64,000 nucleotides of DNA from DATJKD01 sp963728295 (GTDB taxonomy: Bacteria; Pseudomonadota; Gammaproteobacteria; Steroidobacterales; Steroidobacteraceae): contig CAVSKB010000016.1 in the NCBI GenBank assembly GCA_963728295.1, positions 62,001 to 126,000 of the forward strand. The letters run 5' to 3'. Below the pieces are notes generated by a model. The model made no database searches, was not told where the DNA came from, and saw only the letters and a list, made by a program, of their open reading frames with translations. Of this stretch, positions 1-10,957 are shown piece by piece (within the stretch, counting starts at the first letter, position 1; each line of letters opens with the position of its first letter). The translations under genes and the position numbers were made by a program.

Positions 1-834
1 TGATCGTGTTTACGGCCGTGGTCGGCATGGTGCTGGCCGCGCCGGGTCTACCGCCGCTCGCACCGGTCGTGTTCGGCACGCTCGGGATCGCCCTCGCCGC
101 GACCAGCGCCGCGGTGATCAACCACGTCCTCGACCGTCACTACGACCAGAAGATGGCGCGCACGCGCCACCGCCCGATCCCGACGGGACACGTCAGCGCC
201 TACCGGGCCCTCGCCTACGCGGCGCTGCTCGGCGCGGCATCCATGGTCTTGCTTGCCACATGCGGTCAATGTGCTGACGGCCGCGCTCACCTTCGCCTCG
301 CTGATCGGCTACGCGGTGATCTACACCGTGTGGCTAAAGCACGCGACGCCGCAGAACATCGTGATCGGCGGCGCCGCGGGCGCCGCGCCACCCATCCTCG
401 GCTGGACGGCGGTGACCGGGCAGGTCGAGCCGCATGCCCTGTTGCTCTTCTTGATCATCTTCGCGTGGACACCGCCGCACTTCTGGGCGCTGGCCATCGC
501 ACGCCGCGACGATTACGCGAAGGCCGGCATCCCGATGCTGCCGGTCGCGTACGGGATCGAGTACACGCGGCTCCAGATCCTGCTCTACACGATCCTGCTC
601 CTGATCGTCACGGTGCTGCCCTATATCACAGGCATGACGGGGCTCATTTATCTCGCGGCCGCGCTGCTGCTTGGAGTGCAGTTCACCCGGCACGCGATCG
701 CCTTGCGAAGAAAGGATGCCCCGGCGCATCTGCCGATGCAGGTGTTCCGGTACTCGGTGAACTACCTGATGCTGCTCTTCGCTGCGCTGCTGCTCGATCA
801 CTTCGTCAAGATCCGCTTCGCCTTCGGCGCCTGA
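1..834 (+). CDS. cyoE: Protoheme IX farnesyltransferase (heme O synthase), 5'-truncated by window edge, one frameshift
   Basis: This is a UbiA-family membrane prenyltransferase that adds a farnesyl group to heme B to make heme O for terminal oxidases. The start lies outside the window. The visible protein has the family signature N-x-x-x-D-x-x-x-D (NHVLDRHYDQKM) near position 120 and the typical later segment APPILGWTAVTG near 390, with many hydrophobic helices. The frame shifts by +1 near position 245-255: the first frame ends at ...MVLLAT and the next resumes at AVNVLTAALTFASLIGYAVIY, so one extra base is present. The protein then runs to the TGA at 832-834. Family identity is secure. The shift is probably a sequencing insertion, because both halves are well conserved. 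Confidence 0.9.
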
Positions 835-839
835 GCGGC

Positions 840-2015
840 ATGGCGTACCGACCGCACTTTGCCGCACCGCTCCTGCTCTCCATCGCGGTCCTGCTGATCC
901 TGTACGTGTCGCTGTACCCGTTCCGCTTCGCGCCGGACGGCCCCTCGATGGTGGCGGCGGTCGAGCTCCTCACCTGGGCGCGCGCCTCGCGTAGCGACAT
1001 GCTCAACAACGTGCTGCTCTATATGCCGCTCGGCTTCTGCGTGGCACTGATCGTCGAGCCGCGCTTCGGGCGCACCGCCGCGATGGGTGCCGCGCTGATC
1101 GCCGGCGTGGCGCTTTCACTCTCGATGGAGCTGCTGCAGGCGTCCGTAGCGCCGCGGGTGCCGAGCCTGACCGACCTGGCACTGAACGCGGCAGGCGCGC
1201 TCGCCGGCACGCTTGGTGGCTCCGCGTGGCACGCCTTCGGCTCGCGTATTGCGCCGCAGGGCGTACCGGTCAGCCGCGCGCGCGCAGTGGCCGCGCTGAT
1301 CATCGCGCTGTGGCTGGTGATGAGGCTCTGGCCGCTGCTGCCCGATGCCAGCCTGGGGCAGCTCAAGCGCGCGGTACGGCCCCTCTTCACGCCGCATTTC
1401 CGTTTCGCGGACACGATCGCCTACCTGATCGGCTGGCTGATCGTCGCGGAGGCGGTCTTTCATCTCGTCCGACGCCAGCGCGCGGTGGACGTCCTGCTGG
1501 TGATCATCGCGGTGGTGCTGGTCGGACGCACCTTCGTGGCTGGCAGCATGCTCACCGTGGACCTGATCGCCGCACTCGTGCTGCTTCTGCCATCGCTCGC
1601 GCTGATCAGCCGCCTGGGCGAGCGACCGCGCGCGGCATTGCTTGCGGCGCTGCTCGTCGCCTGGCTCGCCTGGCCGGCCGCGATGGCGTTGAGCGGAAAC
1701 GCGGGCCGCTACGAATTCGCCTGGCCCGCGTTCCCCGATGTTCTGACGGGGCGGCCGTCCGTGCCTCTGCTTGCCGGCAAGGCCTTCAGCTTCCTTGCGC
1801 TCGGCTGGCTGCTGGTCGGCGCCGGGCTCTTTCCGCACGTCGCGGCCGGAATCACGATGATCGTCGCGCTCGTATTCCTTGCGCTATCGCTCGGGACCTC
1901 CGGCGCGCCCGCGAGCTGGGCGGATCTCGCCGTAGCGATCGCGGCCGCAATTATCGTCGCGCGGTGGATGCCACGGGTATCCTTGCCGGCCGCGCGGTCG
2001 TCGCCACGCAGGTAG
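840..2015 (+). CDS. VanZ-like family integral membrane protein
   Basis: A 391-residue multi-helix membrane protein starts at the ATG 5 bases after the cyoE stop, so the two are probably cotranscribed. The N-terminal half carries VanZ-like features: an initial transmembrane helix (residues about 8-25), then DMLNNVLLYMPLGF and later SMELLQ and SLTDLALNAAGA, as in the VanZ/teicoplanin-resistance family. The C-terminal half adds further hydrophobic helices without a recognised motif. VanZ-like proteins are widespread in bacteria, mostly uncharacterised, and are not evidence of glycopeptide resistance. The gene converges with the DUF885 gene 13 bases downstream. Confidence 0.75.
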   Translation: MAYRPHFAAPLLLSIAVLLILYVSLYPFRFAPDGPSMVAAVELLTWARASRSDMLNNVLLYMPLGFCVALIVEPRFGRTAAMGAALIAGVALSLSMELLQASVAPRVPSLTDLALNAAGALAGTLGGSAWHAFGSRIAPQGVPVSRARAVAALIIALWLVMRLWPLLPDASLGQLKRAVRPLFTPHFRFADTIAYLIGWLIVAEAVFHLVRRQRAVDVLLVIIAVVLVGRTFVAGSMLTVDLIAALVLLLPSLALISRLGERPRAALLAALLVAWLAWPAAMALSGNAGRYEFAWPAFPDVLTGRPSVPLLAGKAFSFLALGWLLVGAGLFPHVAAGITMIVALVFLALSLGTSGAPASWADLAVAIAAAIIVARWMPRVSLPAARSSPRR

Positions 2016-2028
2016 CTTTCGTGCCGAC

Positions 2029-3780
2029 TCAAAGCACGCCGCCGTCCGCGTCACCGACCATCTCGCGGCGCACGAGGGGCAGCGGCGGTCCGCCGTAGGA
2101 GAGCAGCGTGTCGTGGAACTCCTTCCATGCCGCTCGCCCGCCGCGCGTCGCCACCCAGTCGTCGCGCAGCTTGCGGATCATGAGCTTGCCCAGCGTGTAA
2201 TTGAGATACGCGGGGTCGTAGGTCCCTCGCATCGCCTGCTGACGCGCGTTCCCCGGATCGAGGTACGCGACCTCGCGAAAGAGCCGCTCGGATTCCTCGA
2301 GGCTCATGCCGCCGGTGTGCAGGCCGATCGCCGACACGTAGCGGACGTTGCGCCACAGCGCCTGCATGAGCTGCCCGATGTGCGCCTCGGAGTCGCCCTC
2401 GTGCAGACCCGCGTCCCACATCATCTCCTCGGTGTAGTGCGCCCAGCCCTCGATGAAGGCGTAGCTCTGGAACACCTGGCCGACCTTCGACTTGCTGCGG
2501 TTCGCGTGCAGGAAGTGCAGGAAATGACCGGGCCAGACCTCGTGAGCCGATATGAAGAGCAGGCCCAACTCCGGCTGCACGTACTGCGCACGCTCCCTGG
2601 CGGACCACTTCGGGTCGGGGGCGGCGATGTAATAAGTTGCCGGCACGCCCGGCTCGAACGGTCCCGGCGTCTGGATATAGGCGAAGTTCTGCGCGTTGTA
2701 AGGCGGCGCCTGCGCCACGCGCGCGCGCTCCTCGCCAGGGATGCTGACCAGGTCCTTCGCGCGCACGAACGCCTCGAGCTCGGGGAGCTGCCGGGTTGCA
2801 GCGGCCACGGGGCCGTCGGCGGGCTTGTGCGAGCGCACCTTGTCGACGCAGGCTGCGACCGTCGCTCCCGGCAGAAATCGCCCGCACGCATCGCGGAGCG
2901 CCGCGGTGTTGCGCTCGAGGTCCGCCTGCCCGATGGCGGCGAGTCGCTCGAGCGGCACGTCCACGCTCTCGGTCGCCGCGAGCATCCGCGAGTACATCGC
3001 GGCGCCAAGCGCGAAGTCGTTGGTCGCGCGCGATCGCTCGGACTCGAGCCAGGTCGCGAGCTCGCGCATTGCCGTCGCCGCAGACGCGTTTACGCGCGTG
3101 AGCTCCGCCTGCAGAGCGGCGTCAGCCACCTCGGCGTACACGGGTGCCACGTCCTCGAGATAGAACTTGGCGAAACCCCCGAAGGCGTTGATGCCGTAGT
3201 CGATCCAGGGCCGCGGCATCGGCGTACGAAGATTCGCGCGAATCTGCTTCACCGCAGTCGGAATCGTCTTAGCGTAGGCGATATATGCGCGCATCCGCTG
3301 CTCGAGCGGCGCGTAGGGCTTGTTGAGATACGCGTCCGGGTCGAGCCAGACCAGGTAGTAGTCGGGGCTGCGGAACGGCCATTCCGCGTCGGCGAGCCAG
3401 AAAAGGTCGCGGTCGATCCGCGACAGGAGATAGTCGCGCTCGAACGCCTGCTGCGAACCAAGGCTCGCGACGGCGAAGCCGGCGGCCCGGGCCCGGGCCG
3501 CGCGCAGCCGCTCGATCTCCTTTGCGATCGCTCCGGCGCTGAAGTCCTGCATGCGGCCGTCGAACTCGTGGCGGCCCGCATACACGGCGAACACCGGGTT
3601 GGCCGCGAAGTAATCCTCGAGATAGGAGTTGACGAACCCGTCCCAGTCGGCGTTCGTCGTTGCGGCTCCCGCCTCCGGCGCCGCGCCCGGTGTTGCGCTA
3701 CCGGCGGGTTCCCCACGGTCGCAAGCGGCCGCGAACAGCATGACCACAAGCCAGCAACCGATCCTCGCTACGGCTCTCAT
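2029..3780 (-). CDS. DUF885 family lipoprotein, probable zinc-dependent peptidase-like protein
   Basis: The start is set at the ATG ending at 3780, because it yields a lipoprotein signal (MRAVARIGCWLVVMLFAAAC) with the cleavage cysteine at residue 20. The 583-residue protein belongs to the DUF885 family. It contains HEVWPGHFLHFLH, an HExxPGH variant of a zinc-binding helix, followed by EGWAHYTEEMM, which would supply a third ligand and resembles gluzincin-type peptidases. It is expected on the periplasmic side of a membrane. Members are common, often in several copies, in peptide-degrading gammaproteobacteria. Substrate is unknown. It fits the peptidase-rich content of this window, although it lies 15 kb from the main peptide locus. 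Confidence 0.8.
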   Translation of the reverse strand: MRAVARIGCWLVVMLFAAACDRGEPAGSATPGAAPEAGAATTNADWDGFVNSYLEDYFAANPVFAVYAGRHEFDGRMQDFSAGAIAKEIERLRAARARAAGFAVASLGSQQAFERDYLLSRIDRDLFWLADAEWPFRSPDYYLVWLDPDAYLNKPYAPLEQRMRAYIAYAKTIPTAVKQIRANLRTPMPRPWIDYGINAFGGFAKFYLEDVAPVYAEVADAALQAELTRVNASAATAMRELATWLESERSRATNDFALGAAMYSRMLAATESVDVPLERLAAIGQADLERNTAALRDACGRFLPGATVAACVDKVRSHKPADGPVAAATRQLPELEAFVRAKDLVSIPGEERARVAQAPPYNAQNFAYIQTPGPFEPGVPATYYIAAPDPKWSARERAQYVQPELGLLFISAHEVWPGHFLHFLHANRSKSKVGQVFQSYAFIEGWAHYTEEMMWDAGLHEGDSEAHIGQLMQALWRNVRYVSAIGLHTGGMSLEESERLFREVAYLDPGNARQQAMRGTYDPAYLNYTLGKLMIRKLRDDWVATRGGRAAWKEFHDTLLSYGGPPLPLVRREMVGDADGGVL

Positions 3781-3842
3781 CAGTCCATCCTCGATGCGAA
3801 CGAAGGGCGGGAACTGTACGCAATCCCTCGGCGCTTGTCGCA

Positions 3843-4850
3843 TCAGGCGAAGCGCTGACGGTATTCCTGCGGTGTGACGCCGAGCGTGCGGCGAAACGCG
3901 CGGCGCAGCCGCTGCTCGTCGCCGAAGCCGCACTCGCGCGCCAGGTCCTTCATTCGCGTAGCCCCTTCTTCGATCCTGCGTCGTGCGGCATCGATTCGCA
4001 GCCGGGCGACGTGATTCGCGGGCGGACGGCCGATCCGGGCGGCGAACAGCCGCGCGAAATGCCGCTCGCTCATGCTGCAGCGGCGCGCCAGCCGCTCGAC
4101 AGAGAGATCCGCGTCGAGATGCTCGAGCATCCACAGCTCAAGGTCGCCGAACCGGTCGTCACGCTGCTGCGCCTCGAGGAAGTGGCTGAACTGCGACTGT
4201 CCGCCGGGCCGCTTGACGAACATGACGAGCTCGCGCGCCACGGCGAGCGCCGTGGCCTTGCCCCAGTCCTGCTCGACCATCGCAAGCGCCATGTCCATCC
4301 CGGCCGTCACTCCTGCGGACGTGTAGACGCGGCCGCTCCGGACGTAAAGCGCATCGGGTTCGACGCGGGTGCGCGGGGCGGTACGCGCAAGCCTGTCGCA
4401 GTATCCCCAGTGAGTTGTCGCCGTGCGGCCGTCCAGCAGACCGGCGCCGGCCAGTATCAGCGCGCCGGTGCAGATCGAGCCGACGCGGGGCACGACTTTC
4501 GCGCGTCCGCGCAGCCAGGCAAGGAGCTCCTCGTCGGCGAGCGCCGCCTCGTAGCCGATTCCACCGGCCACCAGCAGCGTATCGACACGGTGGAGCTCGC
4601 GGTAAGTGCGCGTGGCAACGAGCCGCAGCCCGCCCGACGTCTCGAGCTGACCGCGCCGCCCGGCCACGAGCTCCACCGCGTAGGCCGGCACACGCCGGGC
4701 GGTGTGATCCTCGAGCCACCGGCTGGTACGGGCGAATACCTCGAGCGGGCCGGTAATGTCGAGGACCTGTGCGTGGCGGTAGGCGAGCATGGCGACATGA
4801 TGCGTGCGCTCACGTCCCCTGCGACTGCGGGCGGCCGTCGGTCTTCTCAT
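3843..4850 (-). CDS. GlxA/FtrA-type transcriptional regulator: DJ-1/PfpI domain plus AraC helix-turn-helix
   Basis: A 335-residue protein. Residues about 15-180 form a DJ-1/PfpI (class I glutamine amidotransferase-like) fold, with the nucleophile-elbow segment GSICTGALILAGAG and the following TATTHW. Residues about 225-330 form the double AraC-type helix-turn-helix, ending with MKDLARECGFGDEQRLRRAFRR in two steps and VTPQEYRQRF. In known members (GlxA, ArgR, CdhR) such proteins sense small metabolites. The gene is divergent from another DJ-1/PfpI gene across a 147-base region holding a perfect inverted repeat, so it probably regulates that neighbour and itself. Effector is unknown. Confidence 0.9.
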   Translation of the reverse strand: MRRPTAARSRRGRERTHHVAMLAYRHAQVLDITGPLEVFARTSRWLEDHTARRVPAYAVELVAGRRGQLETSGGLRLVATRTYRELHRVDTLLVAGGIGYEAALADEELLAWLRGRAKVVPRVGSICTGALILAGAGLLDGRTATTHWGYCDRLARTAPRTRVEPDALYVRSGRVYTSAGVTAGMDMALAMVEQDWGKATALAVARELVMFVKRPGGQSQFSHFLEAQQRDDRFGDLELWMLEHLDADLSVERLARRCSMSERHFARLFAARIGRPPANHVARLRIDAARRRIEEGATRMKDLARECGFGDEQRLRRAFRRTLGVTPQEYRQRFA

Positions 4851-4935
4851 AGTCGATCCTCGTCCGATGCGGCGGGTGACAGTGTCGGTCGAAGGCGACC
4901 GGCGCGCCATGGGTCTGGCAGAAAATGACGCCTGA

Positions 4936-4965
4936 TGGTCCGGTCTGCCACGTTCAGCCGGACCA
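4936..4965. promoter_or_regulatory. Perfect 8-bp inverted repeat in divergent intergenic region (candidate operator)
   Basis: TGGTCCGG (4936-4943) and CCGGACCA (4958-4965) are perfect inverted arms separated by 14 bases. The dyad lies 32 bases before the start of the downstream DJ-1/PfpI gene and 85 bases from the start of the AraC-type regulator. Position and symmetry suit an operator or a promoter-overlapping hairpin. AraC-type proteins more often bind direct repeats, so the binding protein is uncertain. Confidence 0.4.
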
Positions 4966-4997
4966 GAATGGATCCCCCTGGCCAGAGGAGGCCTGCC

Positions 4998-5717
4998 ATG
5001 AATCGACGTGTTTGTCTTGGCGTGGCGCTCGGCGGCGCCGCCGTCGCCGCGTTTGGCACCGCCGTGGTCGGTGAGCTGCTGCCCCCGCGCAAGCGGGTCC
5101 GCGTCGCGTTCCTGCTCGGCGATTCCGCCAACGTGATCGACACCGCGGGACCCTGGGAAGTCTTCCAGGACGCGATGCTCGACGGTGCGCTGATGCACTC
5201 GCATCCCTTCGAGCTCTACACGGTGGCGCCCACCGCCGCGATGCTCAGGATGACGGGCGGTCTGCAGGTCGTGCCGCATTACGGCGTGGCGGACGCACCC
5301 CAGCCCAACATCATCGTCGTTCCTGCGCACCAGTCGACGCCGGAATCGCTGGACTGGCTCAAGCGCGCGAGCACCGGCGCCGACGTGACGATGTCGGTCT
5401 GCACGGGCGCGTTCCAGCTCGCCCGGGCGGGCCTGCTCGCGGGACTGCCGGCCACCACTCATCACGATTTCTGGGATCGATTCGCCGAGGAGTTTCCGGA
5501 CATCGAGCTCAGGCGAGGGCCGCGCTTCGTCGACAGCGGCCGGATCGCGACCGCCGGCGGTCTGACGTCGGGCATCGATTTGGCGCTGCACATCGTGGAG
5601 CGATATTTCGGTGTCGAGGCCGCGGAGATGACCGCGAGCTACATGGAGCACACGAGCGACGCCTGGCGCACCGGCCGGAGCGGCGCGGCTCGAGAGACGG
5701 CCCCGGCGACTGGATAG
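4998..5717 (+). CDS. DJ-1/PfpI family protein with N-terminal signal/anchor
   Basis: The chosen ATG at 4998 has a good ribosome binding site (AGAGGAGG, 4984-4991) and gives 239 residues. An N-terminal hydrophobic segment (MNRRVCLGVALGGAAVAAFG) suggests export or membrane anchoring. The rest is a DJ-1/PfpI domain: VIDTAGPWEVFQDA early, then VCTGAFQLARAG with the elbow cysteine and ATTHHDFWD. There is no DNA-binding domain, unlike the divergent neighbour, which has the same catalytic-like fold. Related proteins in this position are annotated as GlxA-like or isonitrile-hydratase-like, but no substrate can be read from sequence. A leader peptide is unusual for the family. Confidence 0.75.
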   Translation: MNRRVCLGVALGGAAVAAFGTAVVGELLPPRKRVRVAFLLGDSANVIDTAGPWEVFQDAMLDGALMHSHPFELYTVAPTAAMLRMTGGLQVVPHYGVADAPQPNIIVVPAHQSTPESLDWLKRASTGADVTMSVCTGAFQLARAGLLAGLPATTHHDFWDRFAEEFPDIELRRGPRFVDSGRIATAGGLTSGIDLALHIVERYFGVEAAEMTASYMEHTSDAWRTGRSGAARETAPATG

Positions 5718-5742
5718 CTCCGATTCGGCACGGGGCGCGGAT

Positions 5743-5751
5743 TGCTACAAT
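5743..5751 (+). promoter_or_regulatory. Extended -10 promoter element of uvrD, near-leaderless
   Basis: TGCTACAAT is an extended -10 box (TGn plus TACAAT) ending 10 bases before the uvrD ATG. Transcription would begin at or within a few bases of the start codon. No Shine-Dalgarno sequence is present in CCCGCCCCCC before the ATG, consistent with a leaderless or nearly leaderless mRNA. No good -35 box is seen. Confidence 0.5.
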
Positions 5752-5761
5752 CCCGCCCCCC

Positions 5762-7915
5762 ATGGACGTCTCCCACCTTCTCGACGCGCTGAACGACGCG
5801 CAGCGCCAGGCCGTCGCTGCGCCGCTCGCACCGACGCTGGTACTCGCGGGCGCGGGCAGCGGCAAGACGCGCGTGCTCACACACCGCGTCGCGTGGCTCG
5901 TGCAGGTCGAGAACGTTTCGCCGCACGGCATCCTGGCCGTGACCTTCACCAACAAGGCCGCCGGCGAGATGCGCGGCCGCATCGAGACCCAGCTCGGGCT
6001 GCCGTCGGCGCCGCTCTGGGTCGGCACGTTCCACGGCATCGCGCATCGGCTGCTCCGCATGCACTGGCGCGAAGCCGGCCTGCCACAGTCGTTCCAGATT
6101 CTCGACTCCGAGGACCAGCAACGTCTGGTGCGCAAGACCGTCCGATCACTCGAGCTCGACGAGGCGCGGTGGATACCGAAGGAGATCGCCTGGTTCATCA
6201 ATGCGCAGAAGGACGAGGGCCTGCGGCCGAAGCATCTCAAGGACGAAGGTGACCCGACCCGCCGGCAGATGATCCGGTTGTACGAGGCCTACGAGGAAGC
6301 GTGCCGGCGCAACGGCGTAGTCGATTTCGCCGAGCTGCTGCTGCGGAGTTTCGAGCTCTGGCGCGAAGCACCCGGTCTCGTCGAGCATTACCGCGCGCGG
6401 TTCGGGCACATCCTGGTCGACGAGTTCCAGGACACCAATGCCATCCAGTACGCCTGGATCAAGGCGCTCGCCGGGCCGGTCAGCGTACCGTTCGTGGTCG
6501 GCGACGACGACCAGTCGATCTACCGCTGGCGCGGCGCGCGGGTCGAGAACCTGCAGCAGTTCCGCCGGGATTTCGCCGGCGTGCAGCTCTACCGCCTCGA
6601 GCAGAACTACCGCTCGACGGGCAACATCCTGGCCGCCGCCAACGCGATCATCGCCAACAACGGCGGGCGGATCGGCAAGCGGCTCTGGACCAGCGGCGAA
6701 CGAGGCTCAGCGATCCGCCTCTACCGGGCCTACAACGAGCGTGACGAAGCCGAGTTCGTCGTCGGCCGCATCCGCGACTGGATCGCGCGCGGCGGGAAGC
6801 GCGCCGACACCGCGATCCTGTATCGCTCGAATGCGCAGTCACGCGTGTTCGAGGAATACCTGCTCGCCGGACGCGTCCCGTACCGCGTCTACGGGGGCTT
6901 GAGATTCTTCGAGCGGGCCGAGATCAAGGACGCGCTCGCATATCTGCGCCTGATCGGCAACCGGGACGACGACGCGTCGTTCGAGCGCGTGGTGAATCTG
7001 CCCGCACGCGGCATCGGCACGCGCACACTCGAGGTGCTCCGCGTACATGCTCGCGCCAGCGCCACCTCGCTTTGGCGGGCGAGCGCCGCCTGCCAGGAAG
7101 AGCTCGGAGCGCGCGCCAGCGCGTGCCTGCAGGGCTTCCTCGCGCTCATCGAGCAGCTGGACGCTGCAACGAGCGGGCTGCCGCTCCACGAGCAGGTGGA
7201 TCAGGTCATCCAGGCGAGCGGGCTCGCCGCGCACTACCGCAAGGAGAAGGCGGACAAGGGCGAGGCGCGGCTCGAGAACCTCGAGGAGCTCGTCAGCGCG
7301 GCGCGCGGCTTCGAGCCCGAGGACGCGAGCATGTCGCCGCTCGCTGCGTTTCTCTCACACGCAGTGCTCGAGTCGGGCGAAGGCCAGGCCGAGGCCTGGG
7401 AGGACTGCGTGCAGATGATGACGCTGCACTCGGCCAAGGGCCTCGAGTTCCCGGTGGTGTTCCTGTGCGGCATGGAGGACGGGCTGTTCCCGCATACCCG
7501 CTCCATCACCGACGTCGCCGGGCTCGAAGAGGAGCGCCGGCTGTGTTATGTCGGCGCCACGCGGGCGATGCGCGATCTTTATCTCACCTACGCAGAGCAG
7601 CGACGCATGCACGGGGTGGACAGCTACGGCGCGCCTTCGCGTTTCATCGCCGAGATACCGGCCGAGCTCGTCGAGGAGGTCCGCCCGAGGGTGCAGGTGA
7701 CACGGCCCGCGTACGTCCCGTCCCGCGCCGGCCGGTTCGTGGACGACGAGCCGGGAAGCCTCCGCCTCGGGCAGCGGGTACGTCACCAGAAGTTCGGCGA
7801 CGGCGTGGTGCTCTCCGTCGAGGGCCAGGGGTCGAACGCACGGGTACAGGTCAATTTCGAACGCCAGGGAACCAAGTGGCTCATGATGGGCTACGCCAAT
7901 CTCGAGACCGTCTGA
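5762..7915 (+). CDS. uvrD: DNA helicase II, UvrD (superfamily 1A)
   Basis: A 717-residue 3'-5' DNA helicase of nucleotide-excision and mismatch repair, close to the length of E. coli UvrD (720). Visible motifs are the Q-motif LNDAQRQAV (residues 9-17), Walker A AGAGSGKT (29-36), Walker B DEFQDTN (about 220), motif III GDDDQSIYRWRGA (about 247), the C-terminal HSAKGLEF and the motif VI region YVGATRAM. The C-terminal tail (VRHQKFGDGVV to the end) is the Tudor-like RNA-polymerase-binding domain of UvrD/PcrA, which separates it from Rep. It is followed by a strong inverted repeat and then trkA. Confidence 0.95.
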   Translation: MDVSHLLDALNDAQRQAVAAPLAPTLVLAGAGSGKTRVLTHRVAWLVQVENVSPHGILAVTFTNKAAGEMRGRIETQLGLPSAPLWVGTFHGIAHRLLRMHWREAGLPQSFQILDSEDQQRLVRKTVRSLELDEARWIPKEIAWFINAQKDEGLRPKHLKDEGDPTRRQMIRLYEAYEEACRRNGVVDFAELLLRSFELWREAPGLVEHYRARFGHILVDEFQDTNAIQYAWIKALAGPVSVPFVVGDDDQSIYRWRGARVENLQQFRRDFAGVQLYRLEQNYRSTGNILAAANAIIANNGGRIGKRLWTSGERGSAIRLYRAYNERDEAEFVVGRIRDWIARGGKRADTAILYRSNAQSRVFEEYLLAGRVPYRVYGGLRFFERAEIKDALAYLRLIGNRDDDASFERVVNLPARGIGTRTLEVLRVHARASATSLWRASAACQEELGARASACLQGFLALIEQLDAATSGLPLHEQVDQVIQASGLAAHYRKEKADKGEARLENLEELVSAARGFEPEDASMSPLAAFLSHAVLESGEGQAEAWEDCVQMMTLHSAKGLEFPVVFLCGMEDGLFPHTRSITDVAGLEEERRLCYVGATRAMRDLYLTYAEQRRMHGVDSYGAPSRFIAEIPAELVEEVRPRVQVTRPAYVPSRAGRFVDDEPGSLRLGQRVRHQKFGDGVVLSVEGQGSNARVQVNFERQGTKWLMMGYANLETV

Positions 7916-7916
7916 A

Positions 7917-7953
7917 GGGGGAAAGGGAGATTCTCTATTTCTCCCATTTCCCC
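7917..7953 (+). terminator. Inverted repeat between uvrD and trkA, possible terminator or mRNA 3' end
   Basis: The left arm GGGGAAAGGGAGA pairs with the right arm TCTCCC-A-TTTCCCC (7940-7953) with a single bulged A, forming a stem of about 13 bp directly after the uvrD stop. There is no U-tract, so an intrinsic terminator is not certain. It may stabilise the uvrD mRNA end or separate it from trkA. Confidence 0.4.
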
Positions 7954-7969
7954 ACTACAATCGCCGACC

Positions 7970-9351
7970 GTGAAGATCATCATCCTCGGCGCCGGTCAGG
8001 TCGGCCGGACCGCGGCCTACCACCTCGCCCGCGAAGAAGCCAACGACGTCACCGTAGTGGATGTCGATGACGAGTTGCTGCGCGACCTGCAGGACCGGCT
8101 CGACATCCGTACCGTCCGCGGCAATGCCGCCAGCCCACGCACGCTCGAGCAGGCCGGCGCCGCGAGCGCCGACATGCTCGTCGCGCTCACCAACAGCGAC
8201 GAAGTGAACATGGTCGCGTGCCAGGTGGCATGGACACTGTTTCGCACGCCGACCCGGATCGCGCGCATCCGCTCCCCGGACTTTACAAGCCGCACCGAGC
8301 TCTTCATATCGCCGCAGGATGGAACTACGGCAGCCGGCGGAGGCTTCGCCGTCGATATGTTCGTGAGTCCCGAGCAGCTCGTCACCACCTATATCCGGCG
8401 GCTGATCCGCTATCCAGGCGCCCTGCAGATCGTCGATTTCGCGGGTGGCCGGGTCCGCCTGGTAGGTGTGCGCGCAGTGCAGGGCGGCCTGCTGGTGGGA
8501 CAGCAGCTGCGCAACATCCGCAAGCATCTGCCCGACATCGACACGCGCGTGATCGCGATCTACCGGGCCGGGCGGAGCCTCCGCCCGGAGGGCGACACCG
8601 TAATCGAGTCCGGCGACGAGGTGTTCTTCCTCGCCGCCACGAAGGACATCCGCCTGGTGATGAGCGAGATGCGCAAGCGCGAGGAGCCGGTGAGGCGCGT
8701 GGTGATCGCCGGCGGCGGCAACATCGGGCTGCGGCTTGCGCAGGAGCTCGAGGACGACAACCAGGTCAAGATCATCGAGCGCGACCCGGTGCGCGCGGCG
8801 CGGATCTCGGAGCAGGTGTCCAACACCATCGTGTTGAACGGCGACGCCGCCGACGAGGAGCTGCTGGTCGAGGAGAACATCGACGGCGTCGACGCCTTCG
8901 TCGCGCTGACGAATTCCGAAGAGGCGAACATCCTCTCCGCAATGCTCGCCAAGAGGCTCGGGTGTCCGAAAGTCATGGCGTTGATCTCCAAGCCCGCCTA
9001 CGCCGAGCTGATGGAGACCGGCGCGATCGACGTGGCGATCTCGCCACAGACGGTCACGATCGGCTCACTGCTCGCATACGTGCGCCGCGGCCAGGTCGAG
9101 CAGGTGCACTCGCTGCGACGCGGCGCAGCCGAGGCGATGGAGGCGGTCGCGCCCTCGCGCCCGGGCGGGCCGGTCGTCGGTCACCGGGTCGAGGAGATCC
9201 CGCTCCCCGAGGGCGCCATCATCGGGGCGATCGTGCGCGGCGAGGACGTCATCATGGCGCACCACGACACGGTCGTTGAGCCGAACGATCACGTGATCAT
9301 GTTCCTCACCGATCGCCGGCACGTGGCGGCCGTCGGGCGTCTCTTCCAGGC

Positions 9352-9355
<4 letters not shown>
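7970..9355 (+). CDS. trkA: Trk system potassium uptake regulatory protein TrkA
   Basis: A 461-residue cytoplasmic NAD(H)-binding regulatory subunit of the Trk potassium transporter. It contains two RCK/TrkA-N domains, each opening with a Rossmann glycine motif (ILGAGQVGRTAA from residue 4, IAGGGNIGLRL near 246), each followed by a TrkA-C domain. The start is GTG at 7970, supported by the family N-terminus MKIIILGAGQVG. A TACAAT box (7956-7961) lies only 8 bases upstream and no Shine-Dalgarno is visible, so the mRNA may be leaderless. The stop overlaps the trkH start in an ATGA, indicating translational coupling. Confidence 0.95.
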
Positions 9356-10873
<1,518 letters not shown>

Positions 10874-10957
10874 GCCGCGCGGCACGCAGCCCGGCCGCCC
10901 GGCGCGGCCGCCGGGATAACGGTTAGACTGCCGCCAGCAGTTTTAAACACCTCCGGA

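Noticed and set aside
840..2015. VanZ-like gene as an antibiotic-resistance determinant
   Set aside because: Only the general VanZ-like fold is present. There are no other van genes, and such homologues are common in bacteria without this role.
2113..3858. Long open frame (581 codons) on the plus strand
   Set aside because: It is antisense to the DUF885 gene, has no family resemblance and is Arg/Val/Leu-rich in the way expected from GC-rich complementary frames.
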